Below are positions 42,255-49,453 of a stretch of 64,000 nucleotides of DNA, piece after piece (the stretch's first letter is position 1; each line of letters begins with the position of its first letter). The translations under genes were made by a program, and so were the position numbers. The stretch lies in NCBI GenBank assembly GCA_963791325.1, contig CAWBRU010000003.1, positions 62,001-126,000 of the forward strand, given 5' to 3'. This DNA comes from JBEVJK01 sp963791325. GTDB taxonomy: Bacteria > Pseudomonadota > Alphaproteobacteria > Rhizobiales > Rhizobiaceae. The notes beneath the pieces were generated by a model, which was not told the DNA's origin, made no database searches, and saw nothing but the letters and a program-made list of their open reading frames with translations.

Positions 42255-43480
42255 GATCCGGTGGGCGAATAGGCGGCGGTGCGCCGGGTTGAAAGGTCGG
42301 TCAGATATTTGGTCGCCGGCCGTTCGACGTAGAGATGGATGAAGGTCGCCAGATAGGTGATGATCACGGGCGTCACCACCAGGAGCAGGGAAGCGACGAG
42401 GATCGAATTCGAGGATTCGAACACCAGCTTCTCGCTGACGATGTTGGTGAACCAGTGGGTGAGGTAGATGGCGTAGGTGCAATTGGCGAGGAAGCTGAGG
42501 AATGGCGAATTGAGCCCGAAGCCGATCCGCTCGAAGGTGACGGCGCCGAGCACGATGGCCGACACGGGCAGGCCGAGCAGGAAGAACCGCGGCAGGTCCG
42601 GCCACACGAACGGCCTCAAGACGATGATGGCCGAGCCGCCGAGCACAAGCGCGAGCGACAGCGGGATGAGCACGCGCCGCGGCAGCGCCGGCATCAGCCG
42701 GGCAAGCTTGAACACCGCGCAGCCCAGCGCGAAGTCGAGCACCATCGGGTTGGTATAGAAGATCAGCGTCGGGTTCTGCGGCTTGAACAGCTGCCCGGCC
42801 AGGACCACCGCCACGAAGAATGCGGAGGCGAAATAGACGCCCTGGGTACGGCTGACCAACAGGCATCCGGCAAGCACCATACTGAACGCCATGATGATCT
42901 CGAGCGTCCAGGCCGGGTAGAGCACCGGATAGGGCCCGTAGGGAATGAGCGTGAGCGACATCAGCAGTTCCTGCAGCGTCGCCGTTTGACTGTGCATCAA
43001 CAGGTTGCCGACCAGGAAGGCGCAAAGCGTGAGCAGGACATAGAGCGGCACGATGCGGATCAGGCGGTTGCGCAGATAGGCACCCCCTGAACGGCGCCCG
43101 CCGGTGAGCAGGTGGGCCGACAGGAACCCCGCCACCACGACAAACAGATCGGTGCCGAAGCGCAGCACATTGATCATCGTCTCCGGCCGACCGAACGCGG
43201 CGAGCACGCCTTCGAGGTGGATGTAGACGATCGCGAATGCCGAGATCACGCGTAGCAGCTGAATGTTGTGGAGGAACTCCTGGGCACGCGGCGTCTTTGG
43301 CTTGGGCGCGGGATAGGCGCTGCGGATCCGCTCGACCAGGTTGGCCCGCAATCCGCCACAGGCGAACACATTGCGGCGGCGGTCGAGGCGCCGGAGCGCA
43401 GAAGGGGTAAGCGGCAAGTAAGCGACGGCGAGCGCAGCCAAGCACGCAAGAAACAAAGTGCCACCCAGTGCAATATACAT
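42251..43480 (-). CDS. Membrane acyltransferase, acyltransferase_3 (OafA/NodX) family
   Basis: A 409-residue integral membrane protein with about ten helices. It has one extra helix at the N-terminus (MYIALGGTLFLACLAALAVA), a soluble linker of about 60 residues, then the acyltransferase_3 domain starting with FLHNIQLLRVISAFAIVYIHLEG, whose histidine is catalytic, and FGTDLFVVVAGFL. Such enzymes transfer acetyl or succinyl groups to cell-surface polysaccharides. It stands alone, convergent with the split hydrolase. Confidence 0.85.
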   Translation of the reverse strand: MYIALGGTLFLACLAALAVAYLPLTPSALRRLDRRRNVFACGGLRANLVERIRSAYPAPKPKTPRAQEFLHNIQLLRVISAFAIVYIHLEGVLAAFGRPETMINVLRFGTDLFVVVAGFLSAHLLTGGRRSGGAYLRNRLIRIVPLYVLLTLCAFLVGNLLMHSQTATLQELLMSLTLIPYGPYPVLYPAWTLEIIMAFSMVLAGCLLVSRTQGVYFASAFFVAVVLAGQLFKPQNPTLIFYTNPMVLDFALGCAVFKLARLMPALPRRVLIPLSLALVLGGSAIIVLRPFVWPDLPRFFLLGLPVSAIVLGAVTFERIGFGLNSPFLSFLANCTYAIYLTHWFTNIVSEKLVFESSNSILVASLLLVVTPVIITYLATFIHLYVERPATKYLTDLSTRRTAAYSPTGS

Positions 43481-43979
43481 GACTGACGGCGCCCGGGATT
43501 GTGGACGATACAGGAAAGAGATCGATCTCGACCTGTCGCAAGCGGATTTAATACCGTCCGCACGTTGCGGCTGTCCACTTGCGCAATGGACCTAGCGCCC
43601 GCCTAGTCGAATGGCTTAGCCCCCGAGTCCAACATCGGGATTGCCGACCATGGTTCGGCCTTATCGCTGTCGGGAGATGGCCGGCTACGCCTTTCGGTCG
43701 GCTCGGTGGTCGCGGCCGTCGACGGCCGAGGTTGAGGCCCGGGGACGCATCGCCCATCACCGCCTCGGCTCCCCTCGCCGGCGAGGCTAGAGCGGTTCAG
43801 CGTTTCTTTGAATCGCTGGCCCTCTCTAAGTCTTTGTTTTTTTCGCAATTCCGGACGGAAAACCGGTGCCGCTTTTCCTGGAATTGCTCGAGCGCGCGGC
43901 CGGCTCCGCTGTCGCCGGGAACTCGCGGTTGAACCGGCTGCCGCTTCGGCTAGCATCGACCGATGCGGAGCGCCCGGCC
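43481..43979. other. Intergenic region, divergent promoters and repeat copy B
   Basis: About 500 bp between the divergent acyltransferase and methyltransferase genes. Repeat copy B fills 43787-43893. The rest holds short frames with no family resemblance and no clear promoter. Confidence 0.7.
43787..43893. repeat. Palindromic intergenic repeat (RIME1-like), copy B
   Basis: About 107 bp from CTAGAGCGGTTCAGCG to GGAATTGCTCGAGC, in the opposite orientation to copies A and C. It shows the core AATTCCGGACGGAAAACCGG and the CTTTG-T-run block. Close to copy D. Confidence 0.88.
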
Positions 43980-45059
43980 ATGACCCGACGGACATCTTTC
44001 CTCGCCCCTGCGCCGATGGAGGGCCGCGGCGCCTACAACCGCAACTCCTATGTTCAGCAGGCGGGTGCTTCGCCGGCCATTCCCCTGCTTATCGAGGCCG
44101 CCGGCCGGGTCGATCTTCCGGCCCTGACGGAACCGATCGTCATTGCCGACTATGGCGCCTCGCAGGGCCACAGCTCTTTCGGCCCGATGGCCGCGGCGAT
44201 CGCAGCGCTCCGCCGAAGAACCGCGTCGGATCGGCTGGTCTCGGTGGTCCATATCGACCTGCCGACCAGCGACTTCAGCGCCCTGTTCCAGGCGCTCGCC
44301 GCCGACCCGGACAGCTATCTGCAGAACGATCCCGCGGCCTTCGCCGCGGCGGTCGGACGCAGCTTCTACGAAGCCGTGCTGCCGCCGGGGAGCGTCACGC
44401 TGGGCTGGTGCTCATGGGCCGTGCAATGGCTGAGCCGAGCACCGGGGCCGATCCCCGACCAGGTGCAGGTCGCCTACAGCCGCGACCCTGACGCCGCCGC
44501 GCGCTACGCCCGCCAGGCGGCAGAGGATTGGCGAACCTTCCTGCGCCGGCGCGGGTGCGAGCTGCGCCCCGGCGGGCGGCTCGTGGTGCTGACGATGGCG
44601 CTGACCGTGGCCGGCGAGTTCGGCTACCGGCCGGTGCTCGAGGCGCTCTATGGCGCACTGCTCGCTCTGGTCGCGGACCGCTTCCTGAGCGCCGAGGAAC
44701 TGCACGGCATGGCGATCCCGACGGTCGGCCGCAGCCTTGCCGACCTTGAAGCTCCGTTTGCCGGCAAGGCCTTCGCGGGTCTGGAGATCGACCATGCCCA
44801 GGTGTTCGACGGTGCCGATCCGATCTGGGAGGATTTTGCGCGTGATGGCGACGCCGTCGCCTACGGGGCCCGCTGGGCGGCGTTCTCGCGGGCGTCGGTG
44901 CTGCCGACGTTGGCGCGTGCGCTGGCGCCAAGCAGCGACACCACCCGCGCCGCCGCCTTTGTTGACCGCGTCGAGAGGGCGATGGCCGCCCGGCTCGCCG
45001 CGGCACCGGAAAAATTCCCCATCCCGCTGGCGTCGGTGGTGCTGAGACGGACGGCTTAG
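43980..45059 (+). CDS. SABATH-type SAM-dependent carboxyl methyltransferase (methyltransferase 7 family)
   Basis: The 359-residue protein follows plant-type SABATH enzymes: GAYNRNSYVQQ at the start, the SAM-binding IADYGASQGHSSFGPM (about residue 50), HIDLPTSDFSALFQAL (about 90), GWCSWAVQWLSRAP (about 138) and GGRLVVLTMAL. The family methylates carboxyl groups of small acids such as salicylate, benzoate or gibberellins; bacterial members are less studied. The ATG at 43980 is chosen because longer frames run into repeat copy B. The TAG stop is the first TAG of repeat copy C. Monocistronic. Confidence 0.82.
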   Translation: MTRRTSFLAPAPMEGRGAYNRNSYVQQAGASPAIPLLIEAAGRVDLPALTEPIVIADYGASQGHSSFGPMAAAIAALRRRTASDRLVSVVHIDLPTSDFSALFQALAADPDSYLQNDPAAFAAAVGRSFYEAVLPPGSVTLGWCSWAVQWLSRAPGPIPDQVQVAYSRDPDAAARYARQAAEDWRTFLRRRGCELRPGGRLVVLTMALTVAGEFGYRPVLEALYGALLALVADRFLSAEELHGMAIPTVGRSLADLEAPFAGKAFAGLEIDHAQVFDGADPIWEDFARDGDAVAYGARWAAFSRASVLPTLARALAPSSDTTRAAAFVDRVERAMAARLAAAPEKFPIPLASVVLRRTA

Positions 45060-45160
45060 AGCAATTCCAGGAAAAGTGGACACGGCTTTCCGTCCGGAAT
45101 TGCGGGAGAGCAAAGACTTAGATGGAGCACCGATCCAAAGAAAAGGGGATCCGCTCCAGC
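45057..45160. repeat. Palindromic intergenic repeat (RIME1-like), copy C
   Basis: About 104 bp from TAGAGCAATTCCAGG to GATCCGCTCCA, two hairpins, same orientation as copy A and nearly the reverse complement of copy D. Its first TAG ends the methyltransferase gene. Confidence 0.9.
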
Positions 45161-45179
45161 ACCGGCTGACGACGGTGTC

Positions 45180-45960
45180 CTATGATCGGTACGCCGGCTC
45201 CTCCGCGTCGAGGATCGCCTTCAATTCGGCGAAATGGCGCTCAGCCTGGTCGGGATAGCGGTCCATCTCGCGCGCCACCTTTTCGGCGACCCCGTCGGAC
45301 AGCGTGCGCAGCGGACGCCCGGTCCACAGCGCCTTGATGTAGATCTCGGCGGCGCGCTCGAAATAGAACAGCCGGTTGAAGGTATCCGCGACGCTGTCTC
45401 CGATCACCAGCACCCCGTGATTGCCCATCACCATGACCTTGTCCTTGGGATCGGCCAGCAGCCTGGCGCAGCGTTCGCCCTCGTCCTCGAAGCCAAGCCC
45501 GGCATAGCCCTCGTCGACCACGTGACGGTTGAAGAACGTCGCCGAGTTCTGATCGATCGGCGGCAGCCGCGAATCGGCCAGGCTGGCGAGGACAGTGGCG
45601 TGGATCGAATGCACATGCATGACGCAGCGCGCATGGGCGCAGGCGCGATGCACGCCGCCGTGCAGCCCCCATGCGGTCGGATCGGGCGCATCCGGCCGGC
45701 GCATCGTCTCAGGATCATCGGCATCGATCAGCAACACTTCGCTTGCCCGGACGCGGGCGAAATGCACCTGGTTGGCGTTGATCAGAAAGCGGCGGCTGTC
45801 CGCATCGACAGCGACCGAAAAATGATTGGCCACGGCTTCATGCATCCCGAGCCGCGCCGTCCAGCGGAGCGCGCAGGCGAGATCGACGCGTTCTCTGTAG
45901 AACGAACGGCAGATGGCTGCTGGGGTCGGCAGGTAGAGGAGCAAGGTCCACGTCGGCCAT
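45180..45960 (-). CDS. Class II aldolase/adducin-family protein, probable 5' frameshift
   Basis: From about residue 35 the frame encodes an adducin/aldolase-II domain: GMHEAVANHFSVAVD, VMHVHSIHATVL with the metal histidines, and GNHGVLVIGDSVADTFNRLFYFERA. Relatives are sugar-phosphate aldolases, epimerases and 3-keto-acid enzymes. The natural N-terminus MADVDLAPLPADPSSHLPF lies in another frame starting at 45960 beside GGAGG, and joins the body at RERVDLACALRW only after a one-base shift near 45905. Without it, translation would need a TTG inside 45930-45945 or the ATG at 45845. The gene is convergent with the methyltransferase; a repeat copy lies just upstream. Confidence 0.75.
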
Positions 45961-46307
45961 CCTCCGGCTCGCAATGCCGGGAAGCGTGGAAAACGGCTTT
46001 CCGCCCGGAACCGCGGCAACGAGATTTGCAGCGGCGTAGCGGCTCGACGAAACGGCGATCCGCGCTGCCAGGATGCCTGCCGGCCGCCGCCTCGGCAACG
46101 GGAAAGCCCGGACGCCCGCCTTCGATTCTCACGGCCTTCGATGGCGCCGCGATCCGATCCGCGCCGCGCGAGGGCGGGATGCGGAACAGCGATGGCGAAT
46201 TGAGGCCGAATGTCGCTCACCTCAAGAGCCTGCCGTCATCGCAAAACAGACCACCGCGGCACCGCGGCGGTCTGCTTGAAATGTTGCCCGAGGCTCGGCG
46301 GCGAGGC
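45961..46307. other. Intergenic region with degenerate repeat copy F
   Basis: About 347 bp between the class II aldolase and the histone-like gene. It contains the degenerate palindromic repeat at 45968-46068. The remaining 240 bp show no convincing gene. Confidence 0.6.
45968..46068. repeat. Degenerate palindromic intergenic repeat (RIME1-like), copy F
   Basis: About 100 bp in copy C orientation. The blocks GGAAAACGGCTTTCCG, CCGGAA and a CGGCGATCCGC end are recognisable but many bases differ from the other copies. It abuts the aldolase start region. Confidence 0.5.
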
Positions 46308-46907
46308 CTATTTCGCCTTGGCAGGCTTACGGGCCGACGTCTTCTTTTCCGGAGCCAGCGCATGCACGGCGATCGAGGCGGCGCCGATCGCGCCGGTGGC
46401 CGTCGCCTTGATGCCCTTGACCACCTTGGAGGTGATCGACTTCTCGGCTCGCGCCTTCGACGCGCCGCTCCTGCCGGTCTTGGCCTGAGCAGCGCCTGCC
46501 GCCTTGGCGGTAGCCTTGGCCGCCTTCGCCGGTTTGGCTGCAGCCGACTTGGCCGTCTTGGCGACGGCCGCTCTGGCGGTCTTGGCAGCCGCAGGCTTGG
46601 CCGATTTGCCGGGGGCCGACTTCGCCGAAGCCGACCGGGCGGCAGCAGGCTTCTTGGCAGCTGCAGGCTTCTTGGCGGCAGACTTCGCCGCGGTCGAAGC
46701 TGCGCTCTTGGCCGCCGGCTTCTTGGCGGGAGCTGGCTTGCCGGCGCTCTTTGCCGGAGCCGACTTCTTGGTCGCCGCAGGCTTGGCTGCGGCGGCCGTC
46801 TTCCGCATCGTCTTGGCTGCGTCCTTGGGCCGCGCAGCAACCGCCTTCGTTGCTGCCGTACTCGCCTTACCTGCACTGCCTGACTTAGCTGCTGGTTTCT
46901 TGGCCAT
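46308..46907 (-). CDS. Histone H1-like, lysine/alanine-rich nucleoid protein
   Basis: The 199-residue protein is built almost only from Ala, Lys, Pro, Ser and Thr, with many AAKK, KPAA and KSA repeats, like the C-terminal tail of eukaryotic H1 and bacterial HctB/AlgP-type proteins. A less repetitive C-terminal stretch (about 155-185: ITSKVVKGIKATATGAIGAAS) is moderately hydrophobic. It probably binds and bends DNA non-specifically. A promoter-like pair lies just upstream. It is monocistronic. Low-complexity composition makes family assignment approximate. Confidence 0.8.
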   Translation of the reverse strand: MAKKPAAKSGSAGKASTAATKAVAARPKDAAKTMRKTAAAAKPAATKKSAPAKSAGKPAPAKKPAAKSAASTAAKSAAKKPAAAKKPAAARSASAKSAPGKSAKPAAAKTARAAVAKTAKSAAAKPAKAAKATAKAAGAAQAKTGRSGASKARAEKSITSKVVKGIKATATGAIGAASIAVHALAPEKKTSARKPAKAK

Positions 46908-46936
46908 AGCGAATTGTTCCCTTCTCGCGCGACGCG

Positions 46937-46964
46937 ATTATCGCGCGAAAGACTGCGATTACAA
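46937..46964 (-). promoter_or_regulatory. Sigma-70-like promoter of the histone H1-like gene
   Basis: On the minus strand TTGTAA (46959-46964), a 16-bp spacer and GATAAT (46937-46942) resemble a sigma-70 promoter and stand about 30 bp upstream of the ATG. The -10 box lies inside a CGCGCG-flanked inverted repeat that could be an operator. Confidence 0.5.
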
Positions 46965-47006
46965 GTGAGTTTCGGATCCGGTTCGATTTTGCCGGCGCAA
47001 GGGGAG

Positions 47007-47255
47007 TCACACGCCCGCTTCGTCGCCGCGCCCGGGCTCGGGGAACAGCTGGTTGTCGAGCAAAGCGCGCCCGAACCGGTAGACGATTTCTGCCGCCTCG
47101 TTTTCGCCGCGCTCGACCAGCCGGTTGTAGGCCTTGGCGGCGGCGAAGTTGATGTTCTGCGCCAGCGCCGGATCGCGCTCATGCAGGGCCTGCACGATGC
47201 ACAACGCGATCTCGATCAGAGCGTCGGCGGGCACGCCGGAATCTGCGTCGGCCAT
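47007..47255 (-). CDS. Conserved-looking small protein of unknown function
   Basis: An 82-residue soluble acidic protein: a helical N-terminal half (ALIEIALCIVQALHERDPALAQNINFAAAKAYNRLVE at about 13-49) and EAAEIVYRFGRALLDNQLFP. It is predicted to be all-helical. It begins at an ATG directly after the stop of the membrane protein gene (47256-47447), so the two are co-transcribed. No family is recognised. Confidence 0.65.
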   Translation of the reverse strand: MADADSGVPADALIEIALCIVQALHERDPALAQNINFAAAKAYNRLVERGENEAAEIVYRFGRALLDNQLFPEPGRGDEAGV

Positions 47256-47447
47256 CTACCTCAGCACGGGTCCGAAGCAGGAAGGATTGGACGAGACGTG
47301 GCATTGCGAAGGCACGTCGCGCCCGGATACTTTGTCGGCATAGCGAACCACGCCCGCAAAGCCTCCGGCAAACAGGGCCGAAAGAGCGACCACCAGACCC
47401 AACCGATGCAAGAGCACTGTGCGCCTCCGGTTTTGCGGCACCGACAT
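47256..47447 (-). CDS. Small single-pass membrane or exported protein
   Basis: A 63-residue product with a basic start (MSVPQNRRRTVLLHR), one hydrophobic segment (LGLVVALSALFAGGFAGVV) and a short tail with two cysteines (QCHVSSNPSC). The tail would sit in the periplasm. The ATG at 47447 follows GCGGA. Its stop touches the start of the next small gene. Function unknown. Confidence 0.6.
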   Translation of the reverse strand: MSVPQNRRRTVLLHRLGLVVALSALFAGGFAGVVRYADKVSGRDVPSQCHVSSNPSCFGPVLR

Positions 47448-47554
47448 TCCGCCGGCGCCGGGAGCCCCGCTTGACCGCACCGCTGGTCACGGTACTTGCA
47501 GCCAGTTACCACAGGCTTAATTGTTCCTGCACCAACCCACCGGAGATCTCGGGC

Positions 47555-47797
47555 ATGGCCAGCCGCAAGTCGATCGACACCGCGCCGCGCGATGGGCGCA
47601 AGGTGCAGGTCTATTGGACGGATGCCGACGGGCAGGAGAACCTGTCCTTCGCTCAATACCGCTCGGCGGCCTGGCTGAAGCAGGCCGGCGGCGATTGGGA
47701 CGACAGCGACGCGGGTTGGTGGGCCTATGTCGACAGCAGTACGCAAAAGCGGATCACGCCGACCGCGTGGACGTCCGACGCAGACGAGGATCAGTAG
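47555..47797 (+). CDS. Small protein of unknown function
   Basis: An 80-residue soluble acidic protein starting MASRKSIDTAPRDGRKVQVYW, rich in Trp and Asp (GGDWDDSDAGWWAYVDSS). The IDTAPRDGRxVxVYW opening recurs in many small alphaproteobacterial proteins, so it is likely real. CGGAG lies 12 bp upstream of the ATG. Function unknown. Confidence 0.7.
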   Translation: MASRKSIDTAPRDGRKVQVYWTDADGQENLSFAQYRSAAWLKQAGGDWDDSDAGWWAYVDSSTQKRITPTAWTSDADEDQ

Positions 47798-47928
47798 AGT
47801 CGGCCCTGGCGCGCACATTGCGGAAGCTTTGCGGCCGTCCTCACAAAGAATGTGCTTCCTACCCCATGTCCCGTCTCGCTAGATTTACCGCAGGCGGGAT
47901 TCGGCGCGGCCGGATCTCGGAGGGCATC

Positions 47929-48084
47929 ATGGAGCAGGACTTGGAACAGCATCGCTTCTACATGCTGTTGGGGGTGGCATTCTTCCTGATCGTGGCCATC
48001 GTCATCACCGCCGGGTTGCGCCGGGGCGAGCCGGCGCCGCCGACCCCCGCGCCGTCGCAGACACTGCAGCCGATCGGCGAATGA
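47929..48084 (+). CDS. Very small single-pass membrane protein
   Basis: A 51-residue product with a charged start (MEQDLEQHRFYM), one hydrophobic helix (LLGVAFFLIVAIVITAGL), a short basic stop-transfer stretch (RRGE) and a proline-rich tail. GGAGGG precedes the ATG. A longer frame from 47866 is possible but less convincing. Function unknown. Confidence 0.55.
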   Translation: MEQDLEQHRFYMLLGVAFFLIVAIVITAGLRRGEPAPPTPAPSQTLQPIGE

Positions 48085-48287
48085 TTGCGGCCAGGGGCTG
48101 AGCCGCGGCCGCGTCGGCCTCGGGTGCTCCCGGCTTGGAGGGCGGGCCCCGGTTTGTTATGGTTCGGCGCGCGGCCGGGGACGCCTGCGGCAAGCGGCTG
48201 CGGCCGGATCTCGCAGCCGCTGTCGGCGACCCCGGACCACAGCGCCTCGACGGCAGGCGCGGCCAACCGATCGGAGACCTACCTCCT

Positions 48288-48698
48288 ATGAGACCTCCCA
48301 TGCGTTCAGTGGTGCTTGTTCTCTGCGGGCTCGGCGGCCTGACCGCGCTCGCTTCGGCCGTGGCGCGGGCCGATCCGCTGACCTCGATGGATCAGGTCGG
48401 TGCGGCCATCACCTCCTGCTGGCGCCCGCCGGACGGCGTCAAGAACTCGTCCGTCACCCTGAGCTTCAGCCTGAAGCGCGACGGGACGCTGATCGGTCCG
48501 CCGCAGCCGACGGCGATCGCGGTCGATGGCGACGACAGCACCCGCAAGGCCTTCGTCGACGCGGCGATCAATGCCGTTGTCGGCTGCACCCCGCTCGACC
48601 TGTCGCCCGACATCGCGCAGGGGATCGGCGGCCAAGTGTTCACGCTGGCGTTCACCTCCAGCGATCAGGCACAGCAGATCGACCCGGACAACCAGTAG
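48288..48698 (+). CDS. Periplasmic TonB/TolA C-terminal-like protein
   Basis: The 136-residue protein has a signal peptide (MRSVVLVLCGLGGLTALASAVARA, about residues 5-28) and one domain with SCWRPPDGVKNSSVTLSFSL, DGTLIGPPQ and AAINAVVGCTPLDLSP. This pattern is that of TonB/TolA C-terminal domains common in Hyphomicrobiales as free periplasmic proteins. Two cysteines may pair. The ATG at 48288 or the one at 48300 may be used. No operon partner. Confidence 0.72.
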   Translation: MRPPMRSVVLVLCGLGGLTALASAVARADPLTSMDQVGAAITSCWRPPDGVKNSSVTLSFSLKRDGTLIGPPQPTAIAVDGDDSTRKAFVDAAINAVVGCTPLDLSPDIAQGIGGQVFTLAFTSSDQAQQIDPDNQ

Positions 48699-48960
48699 CG
48701 TCTTCCCGCGTCCACGGCGCAGCCGTCGCGCCTCCCTGAGCCGCCACCGGTCCGCGCGCGAGTTCGTCGGCAGCCGGGCGATCCCGGGAAGCCGTGACGG
48801 GTGTTCTACGGCAATTGCGGAAATAAAGGCTTGGCGCGGAACCCCGGCCCGACCGGGCCATGATCGGCTCGCCGCGGCAAGCAGGACGGCTGGGGCGAGC
48901 AAGGCAGCAGCGCCGCAGCGTCGCCGAAGAGTCGCGGGATGAGAAAGCCGAAAAGGGGGA

Positions 48961-48998
48961 AAGAAAAAGGCGCAGACCAAGGGGCTTAGTCTGCGCCA
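48961..48998 (-). terminator. Rho-independent-type terminator on the minus strand
   Basis: GGCGCAGAC (48970-48978) and GTCTGCGCC (48990-48998) form a perfect 9-bp stem with an 11-nt loop. On the minus strand it is followed by CTTTTTCTTT. No minus-strand gene ends here, so it may close a small RNA. Confidence 0.65.
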
Positions 48999-49353
48999 TA
49001 ACGACCCGTTCAGTGCCAGGCTAGTCTTTCTCACTCCCGGCAGACGCCAAACGTGTAGCCGGACATTGAAACGCCCGACGATTCGAAACAACTTGCACGT
49101 TCGACTTACATCCTTCGGCGGTGGATGACCATTGGGAGGTAGGCGCCCTGACCAAGATGAGGTGGTCCGGCGACGGACCGCCCCGGTCCAGCGGCCGTCG
49201 CGCTCCCGAGCATGGCCCCGCACGGCGGCGAGTGCCCCGCCTGCAAGACGCCGCGGTGCTCTCGGCGGGGCTCCGGCTCTTCAAGGCAAGGCGCGTTTCC
49301 TCCGTCCCGCAATGGCTCATCCGCCGGTCGCCTCCAACCCATCCTGGTCCGTG

Positions 49354-49452
49354 CTGGAGCGGGTCACCGTTTCTTCGAGTGGGTGCTCCCCTCCAAGCCC
49401 TTGTTTTTCGCAATTCCGAACGGAGAACCGGTTCCACTCCTCCTGAAATTGC
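49354..49452. repeat. Palindromic intergenic repeat (RIME1-like), copy E
   Basis: About 99 bp from CTGGAGCGGGTCACCG to CTGAAATTGC, in copy D orientation, with several substitutions (AATTCCGAACGGAGAACCGG core). It ends 1 bp before the comM stop codon. Confidence 0.78.
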
Positions 49453-49453
49453 C

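Larger units (their letters stand above)
48699..49453. other. 755-bp intergenic region with minus-strand terminator and repeat copy E
   Basis: No convincing protein gene is seen on either strand. It holds a rho-independent-type hairpin for a minus-strand transcript (48961-48998), about 150 bp of sequence upstream of it that could encode a small RNA or peptide, and repeat copy E at the comM end. Confidence 0.65.

Noticed and set aside
43579..43932. 117-codon frame ahead of the methyltransferase
   Set aside because: Most of it consists of RIME-like repeat copy B and the composition is not protein-like.
48699..49353. Several short frames in the intergenic region before comM
   Set aside because: None has a ribosome site combined with family resemblance or good codon use.
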